DNA of 15,571 nucleotides. Source: Gallionella sp. UBA6045 (GTDB lineage: Bacteria; Pseudomonadota; Gammaproteobacteria; Burkholderiales; Gallionellaceae). A program made the position numbers and the translations under genes. Positions 13,926 to 15,571 of this stretch are shown piece by piece. The notes below the pieces were generated by a model. It was not told the origin of the DNA. It was given only the letters and a program-made list of their open reading frames with translations, and did no database searches. The stretch lies in assembly GCA_002429165.1 (NCBI GenBank), contig DIYV01000069.1, positions 14,703-30,273 on the forward strand. The letters are read 5' to 3'. Position 1 is the stretch's first letter; the number at the start of each line of letters is the position of its first letter.

Positions 13926-15378
13926 TCTACAACTCATGGCGCTGTTGCTTACTCCGTTGACGGGCGGTCTGCTGCTGGCCGTGTTCGGCTCGCGCAGCTG
14001 GGCGGCGGAGCTGAATTCTGTGATGAGTTTCTGCACCTTTGTCGCGGCCGTGGTGTTGACCATGCGCGTGATCGACTCGGGGCCGCAGGTCGCGTTCAGC
14101 GAGGAATTTTTCATCGACCAGTTCAACGTGTTCCTGGTCGCGCTGACCGCGTTCGTCGCGTTCACCACTTCGCTGTTCTCGCGCCCCTACATGCGCATCG
14201 AGCAGCATCACGGCAAGCTCACCACGCAGATGTTGCATCTGTACTACAGCATGTACCAGATGTTCACGTTGGCCATGCTGGTGGCGCTGACTTCCAACAA
14301 CATGGGCATCATCTGGGTGGCGATGGAAGCGGCCACGCTTACCACCGTGCTGCTGGTCAGCTTGTATCGTACTCCGGCCAGCATCGAAGCGGCGTGGAAG
14401 TATTTCATCCTGTGCGGGGTGGGCATCGCGCTCGCGCTGTTCGGCACCATCCTGTTGTATTTCGCCGCCGAGCGCGTGCTCGGCGAGGGCGGCACGGCGC
14501 TGCTGTGGACGCATTTGAACCAGGTCAAAGGCGGGCTGGAACCCACGGTGCTCAAGCTGGCGTTCGTGTTCCTGCTGGTCGGCTACGGCACCAAGATCGG
14601 CCTGGTGCCGCTGCACAGCTGGCTGCCGGACGCCCACGCGGAAGGACCCACGCCGGTCTCCGCGGTGCTGTCCGGCCTGCTGCTGAATGTCGCGCTATGT
14701 GCGGTGATGCGCAGCAAGGTGCTGGTGGACGGCTCGCTGGGCACGCATTTTGCCGGCAACCTGATGATGGGATTCGGCCTGTTGTCGGTGATGGTTGGTG
14801 CCTTGTTCCTGTCGCGGCAGAAGGACATCAAGCGCATGTTCGCCTATTCCTCGATCGAACACATGGGACTGGTCACCTTCGCGTTCGGTATGGGCGGGCC
14901 GGTGGCCACGTTCGCGGCGATGCTGCATATGACCGTGCACTCGCTGACCAAGTCGGCGATCTTTTTCGCGGTCGGTCATGCGGTGCAAAAAACCGGCACG
15001 CAGCAGATGGAAAACATACGCGGTATTTTGCAGATCAGCCCCACGGTAGGCTGGGGGCTGATGCTCGGCACGCTGGCGATCCTGGGCATGCCGCCGTTCG
15101 GCGTGTTCGCCAGTGAATTCCTGATCATCACCACGGCCATGCACGACTATCCGTGGACGACACCGATATTGCTGATCGCGCTGGGCATCGCGTTCGCCGC
15201 GATCTTCGGCAAGGTGCAGCCCATCGTGTTCGGCGAAACCACAGCGCACCGATTGCCGCACCAGCCGGCGCTGATCCCGGTGTTCGCGCACTTGCTGATA
15301 GTGTTGATCCTCGGGCTGTATATGCCGCGCTATCTGGCTGACTGGTATCGCCAGGCTGCGGCTTTGCTGGGTGGATAA
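13918..15378 (+). CDS. hyfF: Hydrogenase-4-like component F, antiporter-type membrane subunit
   Basis: The 486-residue membrane protein is of the NuoL/M/N antiporter type, somewhat shorter than E. coli HyfF (about 526). Key residues are in place: Glu in WVAMEAATL (E137), the TM7 Lys in GYGTKIGLVPLHSWLPDAHAEG (K226), RQKDIKRMFAYSSIEHMG (K302, K305), and HSLTKSAIFF (K345). It should form the second ion-translocating module of the arm. ATG 13918 overlaps hyfE by eight bases, with AAGG directly before it, which is too close to serve as a normal ribosome site. ATG 13936 is an alternative that would remove six residues. No hyfD gene lies between hyfC and hyfE. Confidence 0.92.
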   Translation: MIDLQLMALLLTPLTGGLLLAVFGSRSWAAELNSVMSFCTFVAAVVLTMRVIDSGPQVAFSEEFFIDQFNVFLVALTAFVAFTTSLFSRPYMRIEQHHGKLTTQMLHLYYSMYQMFTLAMLVALTSNNMGIIWVAMEAATLTTVLLVSLYRTPASIEAAWKYFILCGVGIALALFGTILLYFAAERVLGEGGTALLWTHLNQVKGGLEPTVLKLAFVFLLVGYGTKIGLVPLHSWLPDAHAEGPTPVSAVLSGLLLNVALCAVMRSKVLVDGSLGTHFAGNLMMGFGLLSVMVGALFLSRQKDIKRMFAYSSIEHMGLVTFAFGMGGPVATFAAMLHMTVHSLTKSAIFFAVGHAVQKTGTQQMENIRGILQISPTVGWGLMLGTLAILGMPPFGVFASEFLIITTAMHDYPWTTPILLIALGIAFAAIFGKVQPIVFGETTAHRLPHQPALIPVFAHLLIVLILGLYMPRYLADWYRQAAALLGG

Positions 15379-15408
15379 AACATGGAAACATTTAAAAATG
15401 CAGTAACC

Positions 15409-15430
15409 GTAGGGTGGGCTGCGCCCACCC
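15409..15430 (+). repeat. REP palindrome with GTAG end
   Basis: GTAG followed by GGTGGGC, a three-base loop TGC, and GCCCACCC forms an 8-base perfect stem (15412-15419 with 15423-15430). The first nine bases equal those of the REPIN arms at 6148 and 6220, so it is a single REP of the same or a sister family. It sits 31 bases after the hyfF stop inside the operon gap. Confidence 0.65.
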
Positions 15431-15448
15431 TGTCGGGCGAGCTTTGCA

Positions 15449-15496
15449 TAGCCATTCGACTAGGCCGTCAAAATACGGCAGCCAAGTCGCTGGTTA
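15449..15496 (+). repeat. Hairpin repeat, copy B (inverted copy at 10173-10220)
   Basis: This is the inverted partner of copy A, with 42 of 48 identical positions. CGACT (15457-15461) pairs with AGTCG (15485-15489), GG (15463-15464) with CC (15482-15483), and CCGT (15465-15468) with ACGG (15475-15478). CCA (15452-15454) and TGG (15491-15493) close the outside as in copy A. In both copies one frame reads AIRLG-Q-TAAKSLV, and three of the six differences are silent in that frame. The unit could therefore be a remnant of coding sequence, though no gene is recognised. Confidence 0.65.
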
Positions 15497-15548
15497 AGCC
15501 CGACCTGCATTTAGTTCCGGCTCGTCCGGTTTAAGATGAGATAAAACG

Positions 15549-15571
15549 ATGCCCATCAACCATCCCAATCT
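15549..15571 (+). CDS. Start of next gene, cut by window end (possible large-subunit gene of the Hyf-like complex)
   Basis: ATG at 15549 opens a frame (MPINHPN) that runs off the window. An AGATGAG purine stretch lies 8 bases before it. In hyf-type operons the gene after hyfF is the NuoCD/hydrogenase large-subunit-like hyfG, so that is the expectation. Seven residues cannot show it, and the 170-base gap with repeats could also mark a new unit. Confidence 0.4.

Noticed and set aside
15449..15506. Integron attC site
   Set aside because: GTTAAGC fits the GTTRRRY core, but no matching RYYYAAC partner is found at the other end, copy A lacks the core, and there is no integrase.
15382..15534. 50-codon open frame (METFKNAV...) after hyfF
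   Set aside because: It runs through a REP palindrome and hairpin repeat copy B and has no clear ribosome site, so it is more likely repeat sequence than a gene.

Overview
The window reads as a chromosomal stretch of a betaproteobacterium. An iron-oxidiser-like member of the Gallionellales is my best guess, from the DnaE tail, the [Hyf-like membrane module] and the GTAG-type REP palindromes. Taxonomy is inference; no rRNA or other marker gene is present.

Layout: (1) 1-909, the C-terminal part of dnaE (DNA polymerase III alpha), cut by the window edge. (2) 992-9959, a complete type I restriction-modification island, all on the minus strand and convergent with dnaE. In transcription order it holds hsdM (long form) and hsdS, overlapping by ATGA; then a REPIN-like element and a good intrinsic terminator; then a 340-base regulatory stretch; then a second unit with an HTH/GHKL-ATPase/DUF4325 protein, hsdR, and a YgjP-type zinc metallopeptidase. 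(3) 9960-10295, a divergent intergenic region with candidate promoters, palindromes and one copy of a hairpin repeat. (4) 10296-15378, a tightly packed plus-strand operon hyfB-hyfC-hyfE-hyfF encoding the membrane arm of a hydrogenase-4/complex-I-like complex. It is followed by a REP palindrome, an inverted second copy of the hairpin repeat, and the first codons of another gene at 15549.

How it may work: HsdM and HsdS form the methyltransferase and sequence reader, and HsdR adds the ATP-driven translocase/nuclease. The terminator at 6109-6138 and the separate upstream region of the second unit suggest that the nuclease is expressed independently of the methyltransferase. The first gene of that nuclease unit encodes a protein with a DNA-binding-like N-terminus, a GHKL ATPase and a STAS-like tail. 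Directly in front of its start codon are four CTTTAC repeats spaced exactly 22 bases apart. This is the most interesting signal in the window: a candidate operator array of an ATP-dependent switch controlling restriction. The Hyf-like module is ordinary in architecture, with two antiporter-like subunits, one NuoH-like and one HyfE. Its catalytic subunits lie outside the window or cannot be seen, so the electron donor and acceptor are unknown.
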